Part shown: piece by piece, positions 41,967 to 53,275 of the stretch | Layout of the letters: the number at the start of each line of letters is the position of its first letter | Numbering within the stretch: the stretch's first letter is position 1 | Assembly: GCF_963169125.1 (NCBI RefSeq) | Contig: NC_084794.1 | Location: 110,026,358 to 110,090,357 of the forward strand | DNA from: Humulus lupulus | Taxonomy: Eukaryota; Streptophyta; Magnoliopsida; Rosales; Cannabaceae | DNA length: 64,000 bases | Direction of reading: 5' to 3' | Position numbers and translations under genes: made by a program | Notes under the pieces: model-generated | Database searches by the model: none | The model's input: only the letters and a program-made list of their open reading frames with translations | What the model was told of the DNA's origin: nothing

Positions 41967-43412
41967 TGTGGATGCTGAAAATTCTACACCGGTAAAACAC
42001 CTGCATCTCATGCCTAAGGTCCCTGGGAGGTCCAAAGCAACCATGTTTGAAATCCCTTTTATCCCTCGAAGGGATGCCCAAATCAACCTTGCTCCAAATG
42101 ACCACTTCACCTCGGACACCCATGAGCGCTCTAGACGTCTCGCGGGACTCGTCGCCTCGCACCTCACGGGTGCATACGGCGCCTCGCAGATGCATATAGC
42201 GCCTCACACCCATGTGCCCTCGCAGGTGCATGAAGGTCTCACGCTACCCTGATGTCCCACAACCGCCTCGCGCGCCCCAGGCATCTCGCGAGCCTCGTCG
42301 CCTCGGATGCTCCAGAGTGTCTTGCGCGCCCCAGGCACCTCGCAAGGCCTCTTCACCTCGCGTGCCCCAGGAGCCTCGCGGGGCCTCTTCAACTCACACC
42401 AGCCATGTTGCCTCGCGCGGCCCAGGCGCCTCGCGAGGCCTCTTCGCTGCGCACTAGCCATGTCGCCTAGCGAGGTCTCTTCGCCTCGCACCATCCATGT
42501 CGCCTCGCGTGCCCCAGGCGCCTCACGAGACCATTATCTCGCCTCGCCCCGTGCATGCAGCCGCGTCCCTAAGGGCTTCGCGAAAGATGCCCTCACCTTG
42601 CCCCACGTATGCATCCGCGTACTTAAAGGCCTCATGAGAGACGCCCTCACCTTGCCCTGCGCACCAGCCGAACCATGGGCCTCATGAGAGACGCCCCCAC
42701 CTCGCCCATCACATCCACACCACTAGGGGTCGAGTATGTAGTGGGCCTCGTTGGAGGGGCCTTATCTCTCCCCTTAAGATAAGCGCCACCAATGGGGCAC
42801 CACTCTTACTGTGGGTCTAACAAGAGGTAAGATCAAGGACCTCTCACACACACAATTAAGGATGAATTGGGGAAGTCTCATAGTGATTCACGCAAAGTCA
42901 GAAGAAGTACGGAGCACCCTGACAAACTGAGAGGAGCTAGAGCATGGACACAAGGCCCATTCCAGACAAGTAGTGGTCGTACAAGTGAGGTACCTGTTGT
43001 GGTCCTCGCCAGCCAATCTCTAACACTCATACTGGGCAAGTAGTGGAGGCACAATCAGGTACTAAAGTGGAGGTGCTCCCACAGACTCTGACCATGTACT
43101 GAAGTCGACACCACTACACCTGATACCACTCTCCTGACAATGTACTTGTGTACCATTTGGTCCCCTGGACCACAATGTATCAGAGGCCATTAGAGCCCAC
43201 TATAAAGGGAACCCCACTTCAACATTGAAGGGGGTTGGAAAAACACTGTAGCTTGAGACAACAAAGGAATACAAGTTCTTTTCCCCATTTTTCTCCTGCA
43301 ACTATTTTCTAAGTTTCTAAGTTTCTGATTATGTAGTTGAAGTTCTTCATTGATAAGAAATAGACTTTGATTTTTCTAACTTAACTTCGTTGAAGAGTTC
43401 TCACTGTCAACA
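41967..43412 (+). repeat. D 5' LTR
   Basis: 1446 bp, TGTGGATGC to GTCAACA. It has a TATA box (CTATAAAGG) at 43200-43208, followed by a leader. The GC-rich middle holds tandem repeats (listed separately). Overlapping open frames in this part exist because the repeat has few stops and are not genes. Confidence 0.9.
42130..42720. repeat. GC-rich tandem repeats in D left LTR
   Basis: Units of about 55 bp built on CGCCTCGCGCGCCCCAGG and CGAGGCCTCTTC. Clear spacing of 55 between CCATG words at 42403 and 42458, and a shortened unit of 37 before 42495. The number and order of units differ from the right LTR. Confidence 0.85.
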
Positions 43413-43433
43413 GTTTGGCGCCGTTTGTGGGAA
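43413..43433 (+). promoter_or_regulatory. D primer binding site
   Basis: TGGCGCCGTTTGTGGGAA begins four bases after the LTR end, a typical primer site of plant Ty3/gypsy elements. Confidence 0.85.
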
Positions 43434-43481
43434 GAATAAGTGTCAAGCCATTGTTCTTCCATTGATTCTGATAAGAAAGAA

Positions 43482-45330
43482 ATGCCACGACATTCTAAAC
43501 GACTGAGAGAGCCACAAGAAGTGGAGGTCCACCTTGACGGAGATCAGCTGAAAGCCTCTATGAAGGATCCTCCTCCACCCACAAACGTGGAGGCCCCAAA
43601 GGAGCTTGAGGTTCAAGGAGATGAAAGGGAAGCCTCATCCCCGACAGTCCCACCTAAGGAGGATCATCCAAGGCCAACGGCTACCCCAGCAAGGGATGCC
43701 GGTGAGTTCCTGCCTCCAAGGCTGCCGCAGGTGCCGAACTCCGGCTGGCAGGATCCGGGCCCGTCGATGCGCAGACCAGACAAGCATCCCTGGGTCTATT
43801 CCGTGAGCTCGAGTTCTAGATCTCGATTTTACGATGAGGAGATACGTGAACTGCACCGTAAGAACCAAAGGACAAAAACCACCTTAGAGATAATGCAAGA
43901 TGTGCTAAATGGTCTGCTGCAAAAGGAAATCAAACATAACTCTCCCTAAGAGAAAAGAGGGAGGTCAAGAGGGTGCAGAAACCACAGTCCTGGTGGATGA
44001 TGGGAGGACTCGACTCTCCACCAGTAACACCCTTTGGATGAAGCAACGCGAACGTCCCAGACTACCAAAGCCTCCCCAGAGGGTGGAGCAGAAGAACAAC
44101 ACTAGCCCTCGTGACGAAGTCGAAGTCACCTCAAGGAGAACACCTCTCAGATTTATGAGGGGAACTTATCAAGAAAAGGGCGGATAAAAGGACTACCCCT
44201 CCTATGGCACCATGGGAAGGCAAAGGAAATCGATATGCTAACCCGTCCACGTTGAGAGACTCCTTGGACAAGAGGAGACAAGACTTAGACACCGAAATGA
44301 AAATCCTATGGAGCAAGATCATCACCACATCTGGAGGACAAGCTCGTGAGGGCGAGTTCGACCATGAATCGCCCTTCATTAAAGAGATTCAAGCCATCCG
44401 GCTCTCAGCCAACTTCAAAGAGCCTCATATGACCCCATATGAAGGGAATACAGATCCAAAGTACCATCTAGACGCGTTTAACGATCTGATGAAGTTAAGG
44501 GGAATTAGTAGCGGAGCCAGGTGTCATTGCCATGCTGTCACCTTGAAAGGACCTACATACAAATGTTTCAAAAGACTACGACCAGGGTCCATCAGGTCAT
44601 GGAAACAATTTTCTGATGAATTTCTCCAGCAACATCACGCCGTGTGTGATTACACAATGCCGGGCATAAGCCTCGCTAATGTAAAACAAGGAGAAAGCGA
44701 GAGTCTAAAGAGCTACATCCACCGGTTCAATAAGGAGGCAGCCAAGGTGGGGAGCTTAACTCATAGAGAGCTAAAAATGGCCATCACAGCCGGAGTACGC
44801 CCGGGAAGAAAATTATGGGATAACATGCTCAAGAGAGAGGTCACAGATTTGGACGACTTCTACAAGCGGGCGCAGAAATATATTCTCGTGGAGGATGGTC
44901 ATGAAAGCCTCAAGGTCGAAAAAGGCCAGTCACCACCAAAACCATCAATCCAAGAAAGCCAAAGCAATGCAAAGAAGAAGAGGGTATATGAAGGAACGAG
45001 AGATCATCGACCTCGGAAGCCTCAGCACACTGATGAGCATAGACAGGGCCCCTACACCTTTTATACTAACCTCACCCATGCTAGGGAACATGTTTTTGTT
45101 GCGAACGAAAACCAGGTCCCTTTCAGAAGGCCCCCACAAATGAAAAAAGACCGGTCAAAATGAGACCCTAGTAAATATTGCCAGTATCATAAAGATATCG
45201 GCCATACCTCCGCGGAATGCAATCACTTGAAGATAGAAATCGAAGAGCTTATACGCAAGGGACATTTGGGCAGATACGTGCGCAAGGAGAACCAAGGACC
45301 AGAAGAAGGGGTATCCTCGCCATGGGCATG
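43482..45330 (+). pseudogene. D gag, frameshifted and interrupted
   Basis: The N-terminal frame probably starts at ATG 43482 (MPRHSKRLREP) rather than the earlier GTG and runs to 43949. The capsid frame is 44204-45163, with YEGNTDPKYHLDAFNDLMKL, KRLRPGSIRSWKQFSDEF and SLKSYIHRFNKE (Retrotrans_gag). One or more frameshifts lie between them (43950-44203). After TGA 45161-45163 the same frame continues with a zinc-knuckle-like CQYHKDIGHTSAEC and KIEIEELIRKGHLG up to a second TGA at 45329-45331. Confidence 0.85.
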
Positions 45331-45331
45331 A

Positions 45332-46093
45332 AAGGTGGCCCCAGAGATACAAGGAGAAGTCAGGACCATTTTTGGAGGGCCAGGATTCGGAGGTGAATCA
45401 AGGAAGGGGCGAGACAAATATGTCAGGGAGGCGAGACGGAGTCCACCACCATACGTCTTAAGTTTGGAGCAACGCCTCCCAAAGAATTTCAAGGGTGAGA
45501 ATGACTCGATAACCTTCATCGAAGAAGACGCACGGGGTGTACATTTCCCTCATAACAAACCATTGGTGCTGACCGTCCAGCTTGCGAGCATGAGGGTACA
45601 TCAGGTCCTGGTGGATAATGGAAGCTCTGTAGACATCCTGTATCGCCCTGCCTTGGAGAAGATGGGATTGAACATCCAACACCTAAAGCCCTGCAATATC
45701 TCCCTATATGGATTTATAGGAGATTCAATACAGCCCCTAGGGGCAATTGAGTTAGCCTTCACCATGGGAGAACAACCCATACAAACTACCATAATGGCCA
45801 ACTTTGTCGTGGTAGATTGCGCCTCAGCCTTCAATGTTGTGTTAGGGAGACCTTCCCTAAGAGAATTGAAGGAGATAACTTATGTGTATTATTTAGATAT
45901 GAAATTCCCAACTCCCGGGGGAATAACAAGTGTGAAAGGAGAGTAGAAGGAAGCGAGGGAATGCTATAACGAATCCCTCCGCACGACCACGAAGCCTTTG
46001 GTGCCTATGGAAATGATTGTGCATGAAGGCGCAAACCCACATGAGTTGGTTCCGTGAGTCGCGTAGGAACCTAGAGCCGAACTAGTAGAAGAG
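45332..46093 (+). pseudogene. D aspartic protease
   Basis: Same frame as gag and RT. The active site LVDNGSSVDILY is intact, preceded by DARGVHFPHNKPLV and followed by VVDCASAFNVVLGRPSL, as in Tat elements. It is cut by TAG 45944-45946, TGA 46055-46057 and TAG 46064-46066 in the linker to RT. Confidence 0.9.
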
Positions 46094-47854
46094 TTGGAAG
46101 AAGTCACAGTCATGAATGAGTCGTTGAGAAAGTTGAAGGTAGGGAAAAACCTTATGGGTGACGTGAAGGAGAAGCTGGTAGAATTCTTGAAAGTCAACCT
46201 CGACGTATTCGCCTGGATTCATGAGGACATGGTAGGGATAGACCCAGCGGTGATGTGCCACCACCTGAACATCGACCCAAAAGCAAGGCCTGTGAGGCAG
46301 AAAAGGAGAGCACTGGACCAAGAGAGATACGCGGCCCTAAAAGAGGAGGTTGACAAGTTGAAGGCAAATGGGTTTATCCTAGAGGCATTCTACCCACTAT
46401 GGGTATCAAACCAAGTGTTAGTCCCAAAGCCCAACGGAAAGTGGAGGACCTGTGTGGACTTTACTAACTTCAATAAGGCCTGCCCTAAGGACAGCTTCCC
46501 ACTTCCTAGGATAGACCAGTTAGTAGACGCCACAGCGGGGCACGAGCTACTTAGCTTCATGGATGCATATTCTGGGTACAACCAAATACCCATGAACCTG
46601 ACCGATGAAGAGCATACTTCGTTCATAACATACAAGGGGCTTTATTGCTACAAAGTGATGCCTTTTGGTTTCAAGAACGCAGGTGCTACTTATCAAAGGC
46701 TGGTGAACAGAATGTTTGCGAATCAAATAATAAGGAATATGGAAATATACGTGGATGATATGCCGATAAAGACAAAGAAGGCAGAAGAGCTCACAAACGA
46801 TCTCATGGAGATGTTCGACACCCTCCGAAAGTTCAAAATGAAGCTAAGCCTGCTCAAGTGCACCTTCGGAGTTTCATCAGGAAAGTTCGTGGGTTTTATG
46901 GTGAATTCCCAAGGTATCAAGGCTAACCTTGAAAAAATCAAGGCATTGCTGGAAATGAGCCCACCACGAAGCAAGAAGGAGGTGCAGTGCTTAACAGGGA
47001 GAGTAGCAACCCTCAATAGGTTCATCTCTAGGTCCACTGACAAATGCCTCCCTTTCTTCAACATCCTAAAAGGGAGCAAAAAGTTCGCTTGGGATGATGA
47101 TTGTCACGAAGCCTTCACCAAGCTAAAGGAACACCTTGGAAAACCACCCCTTTTGGCCAAGCTAGAAAAAGGGAAAAGGTTGTACTTGCATCTAGCCGTA
47201 TCGGAGCATGCTATAAGTGTCGCCCTAGTCAATGGAGAAAAGAAGCATCAACAGCCCATGTACTATGTGAGCAAACGGCTGGTAGACACAGAAACCCGGT
47301 ACCCAGAAATAGAGAAGTTGGCATACGCCTTGGTAGTGGCTTCTCGAAAGCTGAGGCCCTATTTTCATGCTCATGCTATTGAGGTGCTCACAAACACCCC
47401 TTTGCGTCAAGTCTTGCACAAACTGGAAACTTTAGGAAGGTTGTTAAAATGGTCGATTGAATTAAGTAAATTTGACATCACTTACACCCCAAGGATCTCA
47501 ATCAACGGGCAAGTACTTGCAGACTTTATAGTCGAGTTTTCACACCGACCCCATGAGGAGGGAGAAATAGAAGAGAATGAACCGGCGCATGAAGAGGACA
47601 AGCACCCTGAAGAATGGAGCCTCCATGTGGACGGGGCATCTAACGAAGGAGGAGCCGGCGATGGCATAGTAATGACGGGACCTAAGGGGCAAAAGATGTA
47701 TTGTGCCTTGACATTCGGATTCGAAGCTTCCAACAATGAAGCAGAGTACGAGGCACTGTTGGCTGGCCTGCGGCTAGCTAGGGAGTTAAAGGTAACCCAT
47801 TTGCATGTCTTTAGCGACTCACAGCTTGTGGTGTATCAGGCGATGGGTCCCTAA
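46094..47854 (+). pseudogene. D RT, RNase H and truncated second RNase H
   Basis: A 586-residue frame. RT motifs: CVDFTNFNKACPKDSFPL, FMDAYSGYNQI, MPFGFKNAGATYQRLVNRMF, and YVDD at residues 219-222. RNase H follows with HLAVSEHAISVALV and SRKLRPYFHAHAIEVLTN. The second RNase H starts at LHVDGASNEGGAG (Asp 513) with NNEAEYEALLAGL and VFSDSQLVV, but stops at residue 586, before its last catalytic residue. The final residues are encoded at the deletion junction with the LTR. The RT itself looks intact. Confidence 0.95.
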
Positions 47855-49264
47855 AAATTCTACACCGGTAAAAGACCCGCATCTCATGCCTAAGGTCCCT
47901 GGGAGGTCCAAAGTAACCATGTCTGAAATCCCTTTGATCTGTCAAAGGGATGCCTAAATCAACCTTGCTCCAAATGACCACTTCACCTCGGATACCCAAG
48001 AGCGCCCCAGACGTCTCGCGGGACTCGGCGCCTTGCACCTCACGGGTGCATACGACGCCTCGCGAATGCATATAGTGCCTCGTGCCCATGTGGCCTCGCA
48101 GGTGCATGAGGGTCTCGCGCGCCCCTAATGTCCCACAACCGCCTCACGCACCCCAGGTGTCTTGTGAGCCTCGTCGCCTCAGACGCTCCTGAGTGTCTCG
48201 CGCGCCCCAGGCGCCTCGCGTGGCCTCTTCGCCTAGCACCATCCATGTCACCTCGCGTACCCCAGGCACCTCACAGGGCCTCTTTGCCTCGCACTAACCA
48301 TGTCACCTCGTGCCCCCCAGGCGCCTTGCGAGGCCTCTTCGCCTTGCACCAGCCATGTCGCCTTGCGCACCCCAGGCATCTCGCGAGGCCTCTTCACCTC
48401 GCACCAGCCATATTGCCTCATGCGCCCCAGGTGCCTCGCAAGACCATTATCTCACCTTTCCCTGCTCATGCAGCCACGTCCCTAAGGGCCTCATGAGAGA
48501 CGTCCTCACCTTGCCCCGTGCACCAGCCATGCCATGGGCCTCGCGAGAGACGCCCCCACCTCCCTTCATCACATCCGCGCCACTAGGGGTCGAGTACGTA
48601 GTGGGCCTCGTTGGAGGGGCCTTATCTCTCCTCTTAAGATAAGCGCCACCAACGGGGCACCACTCTTACTGTGGGTCTAACAAGAGGTAAGATCAAGGAC
48701 CTCTCTAACACACAATTAAGGATGAATTGGGAAAGTCTCATAGCGATTCACGCAAAGTCAGAAGAAGTACGGAGCACCCTGACAAACTGAGAGGAGCTAG
48801 AGCATGGACACAAGGCCCATTCCAGACAAGTAGTGGTCGTACAAGTGAGGTACCTGTTGTGGTCCTCGCCAGCCAATCTCTAACACTCATACTGGGCAAG
48901 TAGTGGAGGCACAATCAGGTACTAAAGTGGAGGTGCTCCCACAGACTCTGACCATGTACTGAAGTCGACACCACTACACCTGATACCACTCTCCTGACAA
49001 TGTACTTGTGTACCATCTGGTCCCCTAGACCACAATGTATCAGGGGCCATTAGAGCCCACTATAAAGGGAACCCCACTTGAACATTGAAGGGGGTTGGAA
49101 AAACACTGTAGCTTGAGACAACAAAGGAATACAAGTTCTTTTCCCCATTTTTCTCCTGCAACTATTTTCTATGTTTCGGATTATATAGTTGAAGTTCTTC
49201 ATTGATAAGCAATATACTTTGATTTTTCTAACTTAACTTCGTTGACGAGTTCTCGCCGTCAACA
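47851..49264 (+). repeat. D 3' LTR, first bases missing
   Basis: Starts at AAAATTCTACACC, equivalent to about base 13 of the left LTR, and ends GTCAACA. The TATA box is at 49060-49068. Sequence downstream of the tandem repeats is almost identical to the left LTR. Confidence 0.9.
48010..48560. repeat. GC-rich 55-bp tandem repeats in D right LTR
   Basis: CCAT words at 48243, 48298, 48353 and 48408 give an exact 55-bp period; further decayed units lie on both sides. Many differences between units and from the left LTR are C/T or G/A. Confidence 0.9.
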
Positions 49265-49269
49265 CTTGT
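49265..49269. repeat. Target site duplication CTTGT (right of D)
   Basis: Second copy of 41962-41966. Confidence 0.85.
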
Positions 49270-50557
49270 CATAATCATGACTATTAAGGAATTAAGTATT
49301 TTAATGAATAGTTTTAATAAAAGAAAGGTCTAGAAGCTCTAGAACCTTCCATGAGCTGTTAGGATCATATTATGACTCAGTCAAAGCTGTTTATCCAATT
49401 AAAATTATTCTGAAAAAGGGCAAATACGTGTTTGATATATCAATGTAGGTCGATATATCGCAGCATAGGGGTCGATATATCGCCTACAGAAGATACGGAA
49501 AACACGTCGACTTTGCATGAACGATTGAGCGAGGCTCGGGAATACAGGGGGAGGCGATATATCGGCTCCATGTGTATTTTTTGAAAAGTTTGGTTTTTCA
49601 ATTTTAAAAATAGCCTTAACCTCTTGGACCTGCCTTTGAACGATTTTGACCGAGTTCTGAGCGTCAGTTGAACAAAAATTCAAATCTTTTTCATTTTATA
49701 ATCATTTATATATTCAAATTAAAAGGGATTAGTTTCACTCCTTGAACTCTATAAATTGGACCTAGTGCTCAACCATTTTCTTCAGTCTTTAAGCATTTGA
49801 TCAGAGCCTCCCAGGTGCTAGTGTTACTATAGAGAGATACACTTGGGTTTTGGGTTAAAAAGCTTTATCACTCTAAGCTTTTCTAAACACTTAGGAAGTG
49901 AGATTTAGTGTGTTTTCAGTATTGAGGTTTAGATCAATCCATAAGATAAACCAAGGTATTCTTATTCTTAAGTTCAATTCTTTATGATTTTGTAGTTTGC
50001 TTTAGTTTTCTTTTATTCAGATCCTAACTTTTGTTTATGATTCTTGATCAGGTATTTAATATCTTGAAACTTAAGGTTCTTCTTGGTAAGTTTCTTCTCG
50101 GATGGTTTAGTGTTCTTTTCATCTTTATTCTTAGAGATTTCTCACCATTTTACTGTTGGTTTATAGGAGTGTTCTAATCCCGTTCTTGTTCCCAAATATC
50201 CCAGCTTTTGGTAAAGAAAATAGGATAGATTTTATGTGCTTATATGATATGTTTACGTTATGATATGTTATGATGTATGTTATGTTATATGTTTTATAGT
50301 CCTTGGGCATATGACTTGTTTTAACAACAAGCCCCAAGAATATGTTTTCAATCACTTGGGTATATGACTTGCATAGATAAGCAAGCCCCAAGAATTTATG
50401 ATTGGGCATATGACTTGTTAAGATAACAAGCCCCAAGAATTTATGATTGGGCATATGACTTGCTTAGATAAGGAAGCCCCAAGAAGTTATATTGGGCATA
50501 TGACTTGCTTAGCTAGCAAGCCCCACAAATTTATGGGCATATGACTTGCTTAGCTAA
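49270..50557. repeat. LTR-like repeat 'U2'
   Basis: From about 49430 homologous to U1 (25578-27050), with three GATATATCG motifs, a TATA-like TCTATAAATT at 49748-49757 and the same downstream leader. No coding frame is supported. It ends in a tandem array (next entry) where E inserted. Confidence 0.55.
50305..50557. repeat. Hairpin-bearing tandem repeats, about 45 bp
   Basis: Six units start with GGGCATATGACTTG at 50305, 50358, 50404, 50449, 50494 and 50535 (spacings 53, 46, 45, 45, 41). Several carry CTTGCTTA..TAAGCAAG or similar, a short perfect inverted repeat, followed by CCCCAAGAA. A single decayed unit is present in U1 near 26395-26430. Confidence 0.9.
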
Positions 50558-53240
50558 TGTAACGCCCCAAACTCCAGGGACCGTTACGATGTGCCTTGTA
50601 AACAGTGCTAAACTCGCTAACCGAGTCATTTGGCCAAAATCGTGAACTAAGTATGATTAACGGTTTAGGGATTAAAACTTTGGTTAGGAGGTAACGTTTC
50701 ACTAGAACGTTTAATATTTACATTGGGATCCCGAAAATATAGTTTCAGAGCCTATTACATAAAATATTTACAACAGGTCGTTCTAAGCGGCAAAACAGGG
50801 TTCAACCCTAGTTCCACTTTAAACCTCGACCGTGGCGGACGAGCAGCTGCATATGTACACGTCATCACCTAAGCTCTCCAACTCAAGGATGGATCAGCCT
50901 CCTCTTGCCTTTACCTGCACCACGTAGCACCCGTGAGCCGAAGCCCAGCAAGAAAACACCGTATAACATGATATAATATCAACAGATAACATGACGTAAT
51001 ATCATCAAGTAACATGATATAATATCAACAGCGGTCATAATAACCACTCAGGACTACCGGTCCAAACAAATAGGTGACAATAGCCAAAAGTCACAATAAT
51101 GAGCATCGCTCCCTCTAGCCATGTGATGATAGGGTCACCAGGGCTTAACCGATAAGTGATTCTTTCTTAAGTTTGATTAGGACAGGTGCAAAGTGATTAG
51201 TCACCAACATAACCTTCCTCACGACTCTAGAGTCGAAACTATGGACATCGTCCCTTAGCCATGTGACAAACGATCACCGGGGTCATATACCTTGGCTATA
51301 GTCATCTGGTCGCAGACCAGGCAAGCGCTTATAGTTCTCATTGACCTTCCGGTCAGTCCAGCATTAATAGCCCATATGAGTCATTCAATGCCGACCTCGA
51401 TTAGATCTAATCTTTATTTAGCCCGGTGTTCACAACGCACTGCCACCTTTGACCCTTGGGTCGGTAAAACACGACCAATGCTCAGCCCGTGGTGAACTTA
51501 ACTAATAAGTCACAGCTTCACAGACGGATCTGACACCAATGTCGATTCTGACTAATAAGCCAGCGCCATACACAAGTACGCCATGCCACCAAACACATAT
51601 CACATATCCCATATCCATAAATAAGGCATTCAGCACGCTTACTTAACAGATACTAGTACAATTAGGTCCATGCACAACACAGAGGCTCAAGCTCTGAACA
51701 ACATCATACCCAGTATACAAAGCATGTCCTAATCACATATTTCTCGTGCATCACATGCATCATACTCAACGATCCAACATGCATCAATAATACCCATGCA
51801 TGCCACGTTCAATAGTCAACCAACATGCATCAAGAATAACCATGCATGTCTCATATACACAGGGTGCAGTTTTCTTACCTCCGGTTCGAGTGAGAATTAG
51901 AACAAGAATGACCCCTGAGAACGATCGATCCTTAATCCTTTAACGGTCATCTAGTCATAACCAAAACAACCTCCAATTAATGAAAATTACCAAAGATAGG
52001 GTCTTAACTTAAACCCCACTCTCGGGACCTCGAAACATGCCCACATAGTGAGTAGATACGATCCCGGGCCTTAAGGATTGAAACCCCAAGCCAAAAGCCC
52101 TTAAAAACACCCAAAATAGGGTTATGAAGGAACAGGGCAGCGCTACAGCGCTGCCCTTCTTGCGCCCCAGCGCTCAAGACAAAACCACAAACCGCCCAAC
52201 CTCCCTGCAGGTAGTGCTGTAGCGCTCTACACTGGGCGCTGTAGCGCTACCTTCAGCCAGCCAATTCCCAGATTTTCCTTCTTTCGATTCTACCATTTCT
52301 AACCCAATCCAAAAGCTTCCAAACATCAAATTAACTCCCAAATGAACCCAAATACCACCTCCACGTGTCCTAGGGACCACAACCCCAAGAACCCTAGCCA
52401 AAACTCCAAACAATTCCAAAGTTTCCAACCCAAAAACCAGCTGAAACTTAACTTAGAAAACAGAGCAAATTCAAGAGTTCTAGTGGCTAGAAACTCACCT
52501 TAATCTCGGCAACACACCCTCTTCAATGGTGGAGCATAACCCTGGCTTGGCTAAGCTTGGTTCCTTGGCTTAATTCCTCAATTTGAGCTTGAAAATCCAA
52601 AGAGAAAAGAGGAAGAAAATCTATCGGGAGAGAAAGAGGAGAGACTCTGTTTTTGTTACTCTTCTACAGCCTTAATGGCTTATACATATCCTTTGAGGGG
52701 AAAGGACCTAAATACCCTTAGGTCTAAAATGAAACCTTAACAGCCACCAAGGGCAAAACCATCCTTTCGCACCTATTTCACTAATCACAATTAACACCCT
52801 CCAATTTCCGCTATTCTCAATAACCTCAAACACCAATAATCCATATCCCATTACCCTTTAATTCCCGGTAATGCTCTAATCATTAAATTCACCCCGAGAC
52901 TCACCCCGAGCCCTGGACTCAAACCCGTTATGACTAGACCGAACACTCGCATTCCATGATCGTCTCATGCCGACTAGCTCGAACCAATCCACCTTATAAT
53001 GTGGCTATAATAATTAATCACAAGCATGCACCCAAATTACACAACTACGCCCACAGCGGCCAAATTACTAAAATACCCTCATAATTATAAATACTCCCAT
53101 ATGCATGCATTTACCATCATATAATAATATAATTCACATGAACATGCATATAACCATTAAATACTATAATAAATCAATTATGGCCCTCCCGGCCTCCTAA
53201 TCAAGGTCCTAATCCTTATTAGGAAATTTAGGACATTACA
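50558..53240 (-). repeat. E 3' LTR
   Basis: TGTAACGCCCC to GACATTACA. The first 1 kb is more than 95% identical by eye to 57201-58216. No gene inside is supported. Confidence 0.9.
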
Positions 53241-53275
53241 ACTATCCCCTCCTTACAGAAATTTCGTCCTCAGCT
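53241..53275 (-). promoter_or_regulatory. E polypurine tract
   Basis: The minus strand reads GTAAGGAGGGGATAGT, preceded by GAGGACGAAATTTCT: a well-preserved chromovirus polypurine region. Confidence 0.85.

Larger units (their letters stand above)
41967..49264 (+). mobile_element. Tat-type Ty3/gypsy 'D', internally deleted
   Basis: LTR 41967-43412, primer site, gag, protease, RT, RNase H and second RNase H on the plus strand, then a right LTR ending at 49264. CTTGT flanks both ends (41962-41966 and 49265-49269). The second RNase H breaks off at 47850 and runs into the LTR about 14 bases after its expected start. Integrase, 3' region and polypurine tract are therefore gone in one deletion. Confidence 0.9.

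Noticed and set aside
42130..42690. Overlapping frames of 70-130 residues in both directions
   Set aside because: The GC-rich tandem repeat has few stop codons; the frames are repetitive and differ between the two LTRs.
50305..50557. Possible CRISPR-like array
   Set aside because: Spacing is irregular (41-53), there is no repeat/spacer split, and the setting is plant LTR DNA.
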